From Marsupella aquatica (Eukaryota > Marchantiophyta), in the NCBI GenBank assembly GCA_973895155.1, contig OZ316895.1, positions 2,976,001 to 3,040,000 on the forward strand: DNA of 64,000 bases, written 5' to 3'. Under the pieces are notes generated by a model that searched no databases, was not told where the DNA came from, and saw nothing but the letters and a program-made list of their open reading frames with translations. Positions 31,341 to 43,347 of this stretch are shown here, piece after piece. The position numbers were made by a program, and so were the translations under genes. The number at the start of each line of letters is the position of its first letter. Position 1 is the first letter of the stretch.

Positions 31341-31370
31341 TTCCAGTTTTAATGAATAGACTGATAATTG
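31341..31370 (-). repeat. Right inverted repeat of the 12.8-kb element
   Basis: Reverse complement begins CAATTATCAG and ends TATTCATTAAAACTGGAA, pairing with 18572-18601. Confidence 0.7.
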
Positions 31371-31623
31371 TACCATCCATGATATATGAGAATATTTTTC
31401 ATTCCCATTATGTGGCAAAGTTTCGCAAGCTGGCATTGTATTTATGTATGTCTTGGTTGGTCTGTGTTCAGGTTGCACTGTGTAGTTGACTTCATCTGGG
31501 AGGGAGGTTTGCAGATCGTTGGAGCAGGTGCTATGATTCACCTTATCTTTGTCTATGGATTGCCAACTATCATACATGTCCCCCTCATATGTGATGTGCT
31601 TTGTGATGATTGCAGTTGTAACC

Positions 31624-32298
31624 ATGCCGACAAGGAATTCAAACATGAAGAAAGCAACACAGTCCTCTGACAAAGAAGCCTCTTTAGAAGAGGTATTGCG
31701 TATTCCGTTGTTCTCTGAGCAAGAGATTCTACAAACTAGCCCTCATGTTTGTGCAATTTGTGAGCATGGTGGGAAGTTGGTAATTTGTGATGGGCCATGT
31801 CACAGGCAATTTCATTATGTGGTTGGAGATGAAGCCCCTAATGACTCTTGCCCCTGTGTAGTCCTTCCCCTCCATCATGGAGGGAAGCCATGGTTTTGCC
31901 CAAATTGTAACCAGGACCAGGCCATGTGTTATGGGTGCCGCACTGTGGGACTGTCACCTACAATTGTGCGAAAATGCTCTGATCATTTTTGTGTACGATT
32001 TTATTGCTTTGGGTGTTTGGTAGCCGATGCAAAGTCCTGCCCACTACATACATGTGTGACATGTTATCAGAGTCTTGAGGGTCAGATGGTCAAGAACATG
32101 GTACAATGTCTACGATGTCCAAATGCCTGGCATACAGATTGTCTCCAGATGATCAAAAGCAAAGGGTTTGCTCATGATAGGGACATCTGGGAACATGAAG
32201 CACATGGACAACAGCGACAGATGTTTTATTGCCCCCGTCATCCTATTGATCCACACCTCAAGACTCCAATCAGGGACCACATTTCATGGCTCCAGTGA
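31624..32298 (+). CDS. EDM2-like tandem PHD/zinc-finger protein
   Basis: The ATG at 31624 (MPTRNSNMKKATQSS) is chosen because the upstream codons look non-coding. The product is ~224 residues. Residues about 40-100 form a PHD finger: VCAICEHGGKLVICDGPC, RQFH, WFCPNC. A second Cys cluster follows (CYGCRTVG...CSDHFCVRFYCFGCL), then CPLHTCVTC and a third finger (CLRCPNAWHTDCLQM...FYCPRH). Order and spacing match the PHD block of EDM2, a plant chromatin reader that controls heterochromatic introns and transposons. The EDM2 C-terminal methyltransferase-like region is absent. The gene may splice to the next frame at 32794. It lies between two transposase genes, so it is either captured host sequence or element cargo. 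Confidence 0.55.
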   Translation: MPTRNSNMKKATQSSDKEASLEEVLRIPLFSEQEILQTSPHVCAICEHGGKLVICDGPCHRQFHYVVGDEAPNDSCPCVVLPLHHGGKPWFCPNCNQDQAMCYGCRTVGLSPTIVRKCSDHFCVRFYCFGCLVADAKSCPLHTCVTCYQSLEGQMVKNMVQCLRCPNAWHTDCLQMIKSKGFAHDRDIWEHEAHGQQRQMFYCPRHPIDPHLKTPIRDHISWLQ

Positions 32299-32793
32299 TC
32301 TGAATAATGAACAAACCTATTACTTAGGTTTCAACGTCGTAGTGGGGTATGAGCAAGGCAAATACTTAAGCTGCATCATGGGTGGTAGTACCCAATTTTA
32401 TTAGTGTTGACATTTTGTCATAATTAAGGTCACTAATAGTGCTGCATTTTGATGAGCAGAAGCACTAAACCTCGGGAACTGTTAGAAAAGCAGGCGAAAA
32501 GGATATTTTGTCCAAAGATATTTTATCCAACTTTAACGGTATATCTTGATTTTCACTGAATACATTTGCATGTATGACGGATTGCATTATAAAGTGTTTT
32601 GGCCTATTAGCACTTCTATTGTTAAATGTATGCTGACATTATGTACATTACATGAGAATGTGTATGTTGTCATTGCATCTCTTGAAGATCCTAATGTGTT
32701 TCCCTTGTGTGTATTTCAAATGTATTTGTGCAGGTCTTTCTGTTATCGACTCCAAAAGCAATGGTGCTATGCATGTTCTAGATTTGTATTGCA
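32299..32793. other. Spacer, no gene seen
   Basis: AT-rich. It may be an intron linking the PHD frame to the following transposase-like frame; no decisive splice pair was assigned. Confidence 0.35.
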
Positions 32794-35700
32794 ATGGCAG
32801 CCCCTAAACCCAACTCTGTTAAATTAATACGCAAAGTTGGGGATGACAAGGCTGATTTACCAATCTGTGTTTTGTCATTCAAAGAAGGACACACCCTACA
32901 TGATTTTAGGGCTCGTATTGCCTCTACTCTAGACTTTGACTTTGATTTTTGGGATGAGAGACTTCCTGGTCGAGTGAAACTTGTACATGAGAAATTAATT
33001 GATCTGTCTGAGCTGGATGGAAGAGTTATTGTTGTACAACAAGAACTTGGAGATGGTGGGAGGATCCCACCAGTACCCTGTCATCCTTGCACTCCTGCAT
33101 CATTGGGTCCAAATACTGGGACACCACAACTGGGGCCAACAGCACCAACACCCTCCCCTGTAAGGGCTTCTTTTGAGTCACAATTGATGGGAGATGTCCC
33201 ATCAAAGCTATGGAAAGATGAGTGGATGAGGTTAGAGAAATGGGTACATAAGAAGGGTTATGGTGATCACAATTGGAGAATTCGTACCTGGGATGAGGGG
33301 ACAGATGTTCGAGGGCATCTGGAGTGTCTTGAATGTAGGGAAACTTATGGCAATGCAGACAACTCTCAGAACCCTAAATCCATCTCCAATTGCTTTAGTA
33401 ATTTTAAGACCAAACACTTGGTCTTCAATAAGCACAAGGATAACTATTGTCGGAGGAGGGGCATTCCTTCTACTTTGGTTCAGGTAGCAGACATCTCTGA
33501 GAAGCCAGAATATGATCATGCAGATGCCATCAAAGTAGGTGTTGAGATAGTTCAGCGATTGAATGTTGAGCTTGGGGATGATGGCAAACTATTCTCTATT
33601 GTTCCTGATCCCAGTACTCCTGAGTATGTAAACAGGTCTTTCCTGTTTAAGGTTCGTTGTACTGTCTGTGGAATGCTTCACACTGACTTGTGCCCCAAGA
33701 AGCTTACCTTGGAGCCCAATTTGAGGACACACTTAGTGAGTCGAGATCACTTGGATGCATTGGAGACTAGGCATGACACAAAAATGCTTGCCTTGAGGTC
33801 TGGGAAGAGGGGCAGGCCAAAGAGGACTGATTCTAGGGACCTACATCCTGGTCAGAGCGGGATTTTGAAGTTCTTTAAAGATGATGGGTCCCGGACAGGC
33901 AGCAGTTCAGGTTCAGGTGTGTGTGAATCTGTTGATCTTGGTCTGAGTTTGCTTTGCTGGGGATTATGGGTAGAGAGAGGTGTACCTCGACTGTTATGGA
34001 AGGGTATATCTTATGATATTTCTGGCATTTTGGATGATCAGTCTGGGGGAATTACATGGCATTGTGAGCCAAGTTGTTGCTTGGATGTTTTCCATCCAAG
34101 TAGAGAGAGTGTTGTGAGTATAGCAGGCTGTTTTAGACACAAGGATTGCTTGAGGTTATCACAGAATGGAGGAGGATTTGAAAATCTAACTTGTAGTGAA
34201 TGTGATTCTATAACACTAGAAGATGATTTTCGTGGACGGGTGCACAGGGAAGCGGAAGCAGTAGTCCACAAAGGGAGCCGAACCACTGTTGGTGGTATAC
34301 GTTTGGATTATTTGACCAACACAGAGTTAAGAGATCAAGTGCACAAGCTGAACTCTGTGCGACGAAAAGAGCGTTGGTTGTTAGCTTTGCAGGCTCAGAA
34401 AGTATGTGCCTTGAGCACCAGGAAACGAAAACTAGAGGAGTTGTTAGGAGTTGCAGCAGACAGGAAGGATTTGAGATTGTTTCTTAGGAGTATTTTGAAT
34501 GGACACAGGAATGGTGCATTTGGTGGTAAGGAGGGTTTGTGGGATTTCTTGAAGGATGTAGCTCGCAATTTAGGCAGGAAGCCAAAAGGTAAATAATCGT
34601 TATAGTAATAGGACTCGAGCTATTGCTCAGGCTATGTTCCAATTTGGGGGCCGTCAAGTTGCTCATTGTTTTGCACGAAACTTGACAGCCCCTAGCCTTG
34701 TGACCCTAAAACGTGATAGAGCAAAACTCACACCTTTTTGAACCGGGTTACGGAAGGAAACCTTTCAGGAGATTGCTAGAGTGTTGTCTGCTGCAAAGCA
34801 CTCATTGGGCATTGAGGGGGATGTGCCTGTTATCTTTGCTGAGGATGAAACAAGGATCAAAGAACGCCCTAGGTAATTGGAATTGGACATTTTTCCAATT
34901 GTTTTTTTAATGACTTTACAAGTAGCACTTGGCTGGAATTGCTGTGATATTGAAAAATTGCATGTTTGTGTTTCAGGTGGGAGGCAAAGTATGATACTCT
35001 CATTGGTTTCTGTGGACCTTCAGAGCAGCATGTATGCTCCTATGGTTTGGAAATTCTAGTTGGTGAAGGTGATGAGGGGTATGATAAAATTGTAAGTACA
35101 TTTGAACAATGCCCCAAGTGCATGTATGCCCGAGTTGTGATTGTGAATCCTCTGCATGAGTCCTTACCTAAATTGGCTGTGTGTGCACTTCCAACTTGTA
35201 ATAAGTTCACAGCTTCTTGGGTACGAGAGCATTGGGTCCAGTTAAAGGCTTTTTGGGATGAATATTGTAGAGCTATGGTAGGCCCTTTGCTTGGACATGC
35301 TAGTGATGGTGATGCACGTCGCCGAAAGTTGATGCTGGAAGATTACAGAGGGCAGAATGGATCATACCCAAGGTACGGAGTTGGGTGGGAAGGGTGGACA
35401 TACTCTGTTTCAATTCTACCAAATGGGGATTTGTATGGCTTTGGTGACCAAGACCAACCTCATAATGGGAAAAAGATGATAAACCCCTTAGACAGAGTGT
35501 CTTCTTTACTGGTGCTAGGAGATCAACATGCATCTTTATCTTATGTAGCTAATGTCTACAATCATTATCCAATTCATGAACATGGCATGGCTTGGGATGA
35601 TGTGAATAGGACTGACCGGCAGAATTGGGCAGGTCCACAACGAATAGCAGCAAGAAGAGTGCAGCAATGTCTGAAATATATGTATGAGAGGAGAGATGTA

Positions 35701-37375
35701 CGACATGAACGAAGTTTAGGAACTCAGTTGTACTTGGAGATTTGTGCAAATTACTTAGATATTTTCTTTTCTCCAGTTCATGATTTGAGGTCCCGTATTG
35801 TGTTAGCATCCAAGGTTTCATTCTTTCTACGTTTGTGGAGATTGTGGTTGAGGTTTGGTGACCATTCAGTGGGTGGGAACTTTGCAGCACACACTGAGAA
35901 AGACATGATGTCTATTCAGGCTTTTCATGATGTTAACATGTCATGTCATTTCATTGTGCTGTTAATTTGTGCCTTTCGAGATAAGTTCCCACATCTAGGT
36001 GTTCCCTTCCACTTGCTAGGTTCGGATTGTTGTGAGATTTTCTTCAGCAAGGTAGGAGGCATGAGTGGCCATGAGCAAAATTATGATTTTGGCTCTCTGT
36101 TGGATAGTGCTGTTGGACTGAACCGGCTTGCTGCCCTAGAATATGGACCAGAAAGCTTGAAGATAGGTCGTTCACATAAGAAACAAGATCATGTATGGGG
36201 GAAGATTCATCCTATTGGGGAAGGGGAGGAAGCACCAAATCTACTTGACTATTCTCTCATTGAGACTAATGAATTAGTGGTTGCAGCCCTTAAAGAAGGT
36301 TTTGTTGCTGCTAAGGATCTTATGCATCAATTGCAGATGTCTCCACGAAGTTCCTTACCAGCAGCTAGAAAGAGATGGTGGACATGTCCTTGGGTTGTGG
36401 AAAGTGAGACCTGGCCACTAGAGGTGGTTCTGAAGGAAACAATTGTTTGTAATGATTCTGAGGAGCAAGTAGAGCACCAACCACCAGACATAGGTCCTCG
36501 CCCAACTGGAGATTTTCATGAATTGGAAGATCCTGAGGATGATCTGAATAGAATAGATGCATGGTTAACAGAACCAGATCTCATTGTTGTTCCTGAGATG
36601 CATTCAGATGATGTACACAAAGATGATATACAGTTTGATGTAGACCCCTCAGATGAGCTTGAGACACTAGGTCACGAAGTTCGGCATGTGTTTGGATCAG
36701 TTGTCCATGCTGTAACTAATGTGCAGAATCGTACCAAGGTAGTGCCTACTGTTACTTATGAAGGCAAGGTGATTTACAAATCCACTCTGGTAAGCCAGCT
36801 GGTAGGAAATCTGCATTTGTCAAAAGATAGGCTGACAAGGGTGAAACAAGTGCTATACTATAGTACTGGCAAGAGAAAAGTGCAAGAAGCCAATCCTAAC
36901 TCATGTTTTGTTGATGTTGGCACTGATTGTGCAATTGCATTTGAGTCTGATGATAATCCTGCTCCAAGTACTAGATCTGGAAAAAGAAAGGGAGGAAAGA
37001 ATAAGGCTGTAGGCTGTGGAGGAGGCAATCTCAGCAGGTAAGAAATATTTTTGGTTGGGTCGGATTGTCCAAATGAGACAGAAGTATGGTAGTAGGTGGG
37101 GCAATTGTCGATCACCAATTGATTTGATGGATAGGCCAACTCCACTCGCAGGGCAATCAGGTAGCATTTGTGAACTGTTGTTAAATTGGTATAGTCCTAT
37201 TGGTAAGAGCAAAAGTGAATTCAGATATGATACCACTGATTTGAAATGGATGGATATTGAAATGGTCATTGCTAGTGTTAGTTTAACCATGAAAGAAGGG
37301 GTTATGGATCGTATCTATGTGTTGGATCCAATAGATAGACTTGCATTGGATCAATATCTTCAAACAATGGTATGA
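32794..37375 (+). pseudogene. Second transposase-like gene (zinc fingers + DDE-like core), frameshifted
   Basis: The first frame (32794-34596, MAAPKPNSVKLIRKV) has a ubiquitin/PB1-like N terminus. It then has two zinc-finger-like blocks (LECLECRETYG...HKDNYC; VRCTVCGMLH...NLRTHLVSRDH), suggesting BED/C2H2-type DNA binding. A one-base frame change near 34590 leads into YSNRTRAIAQAMFQF; an in-frame TGA lies at 34739-34741. An FAEDETRIK motif (34851) follows. An intron at 34873-34976 splices in phase (PR|WEAKYDTLIGFCG). The last large exon has ARVVIVNPLHESLPKL, HASDGDARRRKLML, LLVLGDQHASLSY and GSDCCEIFFSKVGG, a D/E pattern expected of an RNase H-fold transposase. Another frame change near 37020 leads to GKKYFWLGRIVQMRQKYGSR (BAH-like) and ends at 37375. 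I do not know a family name. Lesions make this copy defective. Confidence 0.5.
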
Positions 37376-37461
37376 ATGTCATGCTATTATTTAGTTTTTG
37401 AGAGTCTGTATATATGTTTTGTTTTGTTAATATTAGTGGGTGTAGTGGGATAGGATAGGGG

Positions 37462-37520
37462 GTGACGGATTGGCAACTTGAGATCCTTTCTCAATTAGGG
37501 GTTCAATTCCCCTCCGTCAC
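37462..37520 (+). other. tRNA-like fold lacking a D arm
   Basis: GTGACGG at 37462-37468 pairs with CCGTCAC at 37514-37520. A TTGAG-ATCCTTT-CTCAA stem-loop would be an anticodon arm (CCT, Arg). AGGGGTTCAATTCCCCT is a canonical T arm. Only about 9 bases lie where the D arm should be, so this 59-nt structure is a degenerate tRNA, a tRNA-derived element remnant or coincidence. Confidence 0.4.
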
Positions 37521-37606
37521 ATGTTACATCTCTCAACAGAAGTTTTAAATGGAGTATGGATGGAACATGGGATTGGTGATCAATGGGTGGAATGGATTAT
37601 TCATGT

Positions 37607-37668
37607 TGTGACCTTAAAGGCCATCCCACTTATGCACGTAAGGTTTATATTGGGATGACCTTTTAGGT
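37607..37668. repeat. Small inverted repeat
   Basis: ACCTTAAAGGCCATCCCA and TGGGATGACCTTTTAGGT can pair with about two mismatches across ~26 nt. Between 37376 and 39078 no protein gene is seen. Confidence 0.5.
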
Positions 37669-38789
37669 ACACAATATAAATGATGCATTGAAATGATCAA
37701 AGTTTAAGGTCGAAAAAGGTGCAAGAACTGTTACAGGGCGTGCCATGTCTGACATACGACTTCACAAGGTACTGACATAGACTTATCTTTTCTTTCTAGG
37801 CATTTTTTATTGATATGTGACACTTTACTTCACAAATTATAGGGGCAATATAAATTGGATTTTAGACTCTTAGAAGAAAGAAAGAGGGAGGAAAAAAAAT
37901 TTCAACTTAATAAGTATGGGGGTCTAGGCATGAAAACGTCGCAGGTGATGGGGGGGTCCTCCATATAGTGAGACCCCCGAGTTTCGAGGGTTCATTGTCG
38001 ATGGTACATTCGTAGTTTTGTCACATGAAACTCGAATGTGTGTGGCTGAGCGGATAGGTTAGTGAGAGGGCTTTCTAACGGTGGTTAGAACTCGCTGATC
38101 GGTATCCGTGGTGCAGAGGAATTGAAGTTTTCGTCGTTCAGGGTTTATTCGTGTTTGACGGCTTTTCGGGGAAGAGACCAGAGTTTGCATTTTTGCAACG
38201 TACGGTGTGAGTTGTGTGGTGCAGGAGGCATCACATGTTATAGCTCAAGTTGTAGGTTGAAGCGAGCTGGTTGTTTTGGCACCTGGTATGCTGACGTTTG
38301 TGATGCGAGTGTGTCGTGATGAGTGAAAGTTGAGTTCTGGTTTTTTGAGAAGCTATGGTGCTTGTTTTTCCCTGAACCGGTTTACTCGTCGTGATGTTCG
38401 ACTCAAAGAAGAAAACGCAAAGTGCTAGGGCTCAACGGTGAGATCGCGGCAAGGCGGTCATTTTGTGTCCGGGATTGGCACTTGACGCAGGTGAAGGTGA
38501 CGTGACGGAAGTTTTTTCTTTGTTGAGCTTGCAGATTGTGTCGGTGCAATTCGACAACATTTCCCGTCAGCAACTAGTCATTTTATGGTGTAAAGCAGTG
38601 ATGGCATTAGAAATAACGTTGAATGTTGGTGAATTATGTTGTCGGCATGGAACGAGATAAGGCACCGCGGAGTAGCAAGGCGGCTGTGACTTAGGGCACA
38701 AAGGAAAAGATAAATAGTGAATAGTGATTTTCCCGTCAATTGCGGCGTGTTTAGCGCATGACTTGAGCGAAGAGAGTCTTGGTGGGTTG

Positions 38790-39050
38790 GCACCCACAGC
38801 CCACGGCCTGTGGCCTCTTGCATCTTGGTGAGGAGGTACTCGCAGCCCACGGCTTGTGGCCTCTTGCAGCTTGGTGAGGAGGCACTCGCAGCCCACGGCT
38901 TGTGGCCTCTTGCAGCTTGGTGAGGAGGCACCCACAGCCCACGGCCTGTGGCCCCTTGCAGCTTGGCTAGCACCTACAGCCCACAGCTGTGGCCGATTCA
39001 TCTTTGGTTGTGTGGGTTGGCACCCACAGCCCACGGCCTGTGGCCTCTCG
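38790..39050. repeat. 46-bp tandem repeat upstream of gag
   Basis: AGCCCACGGCYTGTGGCCTC recurs at 38798, 38844, 38890 and 38936 (46-base steps), then less regularly to 39050. Each unit contains a near-palindrome around CCCACGGCCTGTGG. Confidence 0.85.
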
Positions 39051-39078
39051 CAATTTGGTTGCGTGGTGATTCTCTCAT

Positions 39079-42000
39079 ATGAGTGACTTGGAGGAGACTG
39101 GGAGAATTGGAGTCAGTGAAGCTTCAGGTTCACGATGGTCAGACGGAGAGTCTGAGGAGGAGCTGCTACCCTTTGAGGAGGAACAAGTTTCACTGGTACG
39201 ATCACCAATGCGGCGTGCAGTGGAGGAAGTTGTTTTACTACCAGAGCTGTTGGTAGTTGGGAAGAAGAGAGAGATTGCAAGATTCGGAGGAGTAAAGTTT
39301 GAGGTGGAGAAGTACGATGGACGTACTGATTACTTGATGTGGGAGAAGCAAGTGAAGGGTGTCCTTCGGGCCATGGGCTTAGCTCATCTGCTTTCTTTGC
39401 GAGAATAGTATGATGGAGAGGAGGAGATTTCTGTGAGACAGTGGAGACAGGAGCAGGTGATTGCTGTCAATGCAGTGATGCTATATCTCAAGCCGCACAT
39501 CATCAAACAACTGGATGATTATGCGGATTGCGCGTCATTGTTCAAGGCTCTAAGAGAGAAGTACTACCGGGAAGATGCGTCAGACCAGCTTTACAAGAAG
39601 TCTCTCTTGATGAGCCTCAGGCTCAAGGAAGGGAGCAAGATGCAGGATCACCTAGATGAGTTTGATAGTCTAGTGGTGGATTTGTCAAACCTGGGAAAAT
39701 GAGTTGAAGATGAGGATAAGGCCTTGCTTCTGCTAAGCTCCTTACCGTCGTCATATCAGGGCTTGAAACAGGTGCTCTTGTATAGAGATCTGAAGTCCAT
39801 TTCGTATAATGAGGTGGTGAGCTCCTTGTTGTCTGATGATGCTCAGAACAAGCTGGGTCAATCACAGACAACATCTTCTTCTGGCATTGCGCTGAATGTG
39901 AACCGTGGGAGAGCAGCGCAGCGCTCAAATAGACAGAACAGGTTTAGATCTACATCACCAGAGAGATCTAAATCCAGAGGGAAATCGCAAGAGAGGAAGC
40001 CTCTTGCATGTTGGAATTGTGGCAAGTCTAGCCACATGAAAAGGGATTGTCGAGTAAAGGTCCCTACTGCATCTGCTAATGCGGCATCGAGCTCGTATGA
40101 GGTAGATTTACTCAATGATGATGACATATTGTGATGCCAAGGTTATGCTCTCAACGTAGTGTCAAATCCAGGTAGTGATGACTGGATTCTAGATAGTGCA
40201 TGTACTTTTCACATTTGCTCGAGGAGAGATTGTTTCAATTCTTACACGGTTTCCAACGGGTCAGTGTTGATGGGAAATGGAATCCCATGTCAAGTTGTTG
40301 GACTTGGATCTGTAAGATTTCAGATGTTTGATGGTGCTATGAGAACGTTGAGGAATGTGAGACATATTCCCAGCATGATGAAAAATCTCATTTCACTTGG
40401 AGATTTAGAAGCAAATGGCCATCAGTGGAGTTCTGCTAATGGTGTCCTTCAGGTTTCCACTGGTACTAAAGTTGTATTGAAGGGAAAGAGACATAGCAAT
40501 CTATACATTTTGGAGGGCAGTGTGGTTTGTGATGAACCCAATGTAACCTTATCGCATGAGGAGATGGCCCAACTGTGGCACTTCCGTTTGGGCCACATGA
40601 GTGAAAAAGGTTTGGTTATTCTTCAGAAGAAAAGATTACTTTCTAATTTGCAATCTTGTAAGTTGGAATTTTGTGAGCACTGTGTGCTTGGGAAGTAGCA
40701 CAGGAAACCCTTCGGAGTTGGAACTCACACCAGCAAGGAGGTACTTGAGTATGTACATAGTGATGTGCTCGGTGATGTGTGGGGTCCAGCCCCTACTCCC
40801 TCACATTCTGGACGGTTATACTATGTCACGTTCATAGACGATTACTCAAGGTATGTGTGGATATACTTTCTACACAGTAAGTTTGATGTTTTTGCCACTT
40901 TTAAGGAGTGGAAAGCCCAAGTTGAGAATCAGACTGGTAATAAGGTGAGATATCTTTGATCGGATAATGGCGGTGAATACAGTTCCGGGGAATTTGGAAT
41001 GTATTGTAAGGAGCAGGGAATCACCCGCCATCTCACAACAAGTTATATTCCTCAGCAGAATGGTGTTTCTGAGAGACTCAACCAAACCGAGAACCGAACA
41101 CTAATTAGACCGCTCGAGGAGTATGTTGAGTCAATCATGCTTACCACATGAGTTTTGGGCTGAAGCTGTTAACACTGCAGCTTATTTGGTAAATTTTTCT
41201 CCATCCAGTTCTATTGGATTCAAGACGCCATTTGAAATGAGGTACGGGCGTCCAGCAAATTACTCACATCTGAGGATATTTGGATGTGATGCTTATGTGC
41301 TTACACCTTCCCAGCTTCAATCCAAGCTGGAGTCCAAGTTGAAGAAGTGCATTTTCCTTGGCTATATATCAGAAAGGTGTGAAGGGTTATAGGTTATGGG
41401 ATCCAGTAACCTATAAGCTAATTGTCAATAGAGATGTGTCCTTTAATGAATCCAGATCATCAAAGGAGGGGGAGAGTTCTCAGGACTCCCATACTGACAA
41501 GGGGTAATCTCCCATCCCGGACCGGGTTGAGGGGGAGATTAGTCATGATGTTGTTCATGATAGGAGAGATGGAGAAGCTCCGGGCTTGGAGCTGGTTCCT
41601 ATGATGGAACAAGAGGAGCAGATTGTTGCTGGGGTACCTCAAATTCAGCCAACAGCAGCAGCTGATCAGTCTGAGTCATCTACTAGAAGAACTTCCAGTC
41701 GTTCTACTACAGCTCCTACCAGGTATGGTCAATGGGCAGACTCATCTAAGCTAGATGATATTGACATTGCACCTAATGATGATGACATGACTTTGATCTT
41801 GGAAGAAGGAGAGCCTTCTTCGTACAGTGAGGCTTGTGCTTCAGAGCAGAAGCATGAGTGGAATGCAGCAATGCAAAGGGAGTTGCAATCTTTGAGTGAC
41901 AACAAAACATGGGAGCTAGTGGAGCTTCCAAGAGGTCAGCAAGTGGTGGACAGCAAGTGAATTTACAAGTTGAAGGACAGTCCTTCAGAGGGTGGAGACA

Positions 42001-43347
42001 AGATCTACAAGGCAAGGCTTGTTGCCAAGGGGTTCACTCAGGAGAAAGGAGTGGACTACAATGAGGTTTTTTCACCGGTGGCTAAGTATTCCACAATTCG
42101 GATCTTGTGTCAGCTTGTTGTGTTTTTTGGTCTGGTGATGGATCAGATGGATGTTGTTACTGCTTTTCTCTATGGCAACTTGGAAGAGATGATCTTCATG
42201 AGACAGCCACTAGGCTTTATGAAGAAGGGCCAAGAAAACTTAGTTTGCAGATTGCTCAAGTCCTTGTATGGATTGAAGCAGTCTCCCAGACAGTGGAACA
42301 AGCAGTTTGATGATTTCATGTTTGCTCAAGGTTTTACAAGGATGGTGTATGATCTTTGTGTGTATACGAAATCAGTCAAGAATGATGTATTTGGTTTCAT
42401 CATTCTGGTGATCTATGTGGATGACATGCTGATTGTGGCTAAAGATCAATCTGAGGTTGACAGTCTCAAGGCAAAATTGAGTGCTGAATTCAGGATGAAG
42501 GATCTTGGTAAGGCCAAGAGGATCTTAGGTATGGAGATTTTTAGGAACTCTGAGACTGGACAGTTGTGCTTGAGTCAAGGCCAGTATGCAAGGAAAGTAC
42601 TTGCACGATTCAACATGGAAAACTGTAAGCCAGTGAGTATTCCTTTAGCTTCACATTTCAAGTTATATATCATCGGCTTTCTCTCCTACGGATGCTGCGG
42701 AGAAAGGTCTGATGGCTAAGATTCCTTATGAGAAGGCAGTAGGCAGTCTGATGTATTTGATGACTTGTACTAGGCCTGACTTGGCCCAAGAGATGGGCAA
42801 GGTTAGCATATTCATGTCAAATCCAGGAAAGGTACATTGAGAAGCTGTGAAATGGATTCTCAGGTATCTTAAGGGTACACAGGACTATGGATTACTATTT
42901 GATAACAAATCAGATAGAACATTAGTTGGCTATGTAGATTCTGACTATGGAGGCTGTCTGGATACAGGGAGGTCTACAACTGGGTTTGTATACACTCTTG
43001 GAGGAGGATGCATCAATTGGAAATCTACCTTGCAGAAGTGCATATCTCAGTCTACTACAGAAGCAGAGTATGTTGCAGCAGCAGAAGCAGCAGCAGAAGC
43101 AATTTGGTTGGATAAGTTGATCGCGGAGATGGGATTAGAGCATGGAAAAATAACTCTAAACTGTGATAGTCAGAGTGCTCTTCACTTGGCTGCTAACCAG
43201 GTGATGGATAGCAGGGTGAAGCACATTGATATCAGGTACCATTTTATCAGGCAAGCAGTGTCTAATAAAACTTTTGAGTTAGTCAAGATTGATGGAAAGC
43301 TCAATCCCACTGATGCTTTTACCAAAGTGATTCCTTTGAAGAGTTAA
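39079..43347 (+). pseudogene. Ty1/copia gag-pol, multiply interrupted
   Basis: The order is that of copia. Gag has a UBN2-like region (39300-39700) and a zinc knuckle (CWNCGKSSHMKRDC, about 40010). Protease has DWILDSACTFH (about 40180). The integrase HHCC region is HFRLGHMS...CEHCVLGK (40580-40690), and its catalytic core runs through VTFIDDYSRY (about 40830) and the SDNGGEY region (about 40960). Reverse transcriptase has ARLVAKGFTQEKGVDY and YVDDMLIV (about 42415). RNase H and the C terminus run from 42847 to 43347. In-frame stops occur near 39406, 39700, 40132, 40696, 40957, 41390, 41958, 42717 and 42838, with frame changes around 41110. The copy is dead, although the LTRs are still very similar. 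It lies in the same orientation as the LTRs. Confidence 0.9.

Larger units (their letters stand above)
18572..31370. mobile_element. Candidate new DNA transposon encoding ParB-methylase, FCP1-like and DUF7869 proteins
   Basis: A 30-bp inverted repeat (28 of 30 by eye) bounds 12.8 kb. Inside are two leftward genes (FCP1-like; ParB-like plus methyltransferase-like) and one rightward transposase-like gene, diverging from 25410/26909. A private 17-bp palindrome family is confined to this interval. Cargo, orientation and repeats make it a single unit. No target-site duplication is visible (left flank CAAGACTG, right flank TACCATCC), so the exact ends may be off or eroded. It sits inside the copia LTR pair. 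Confidence 0.5.
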
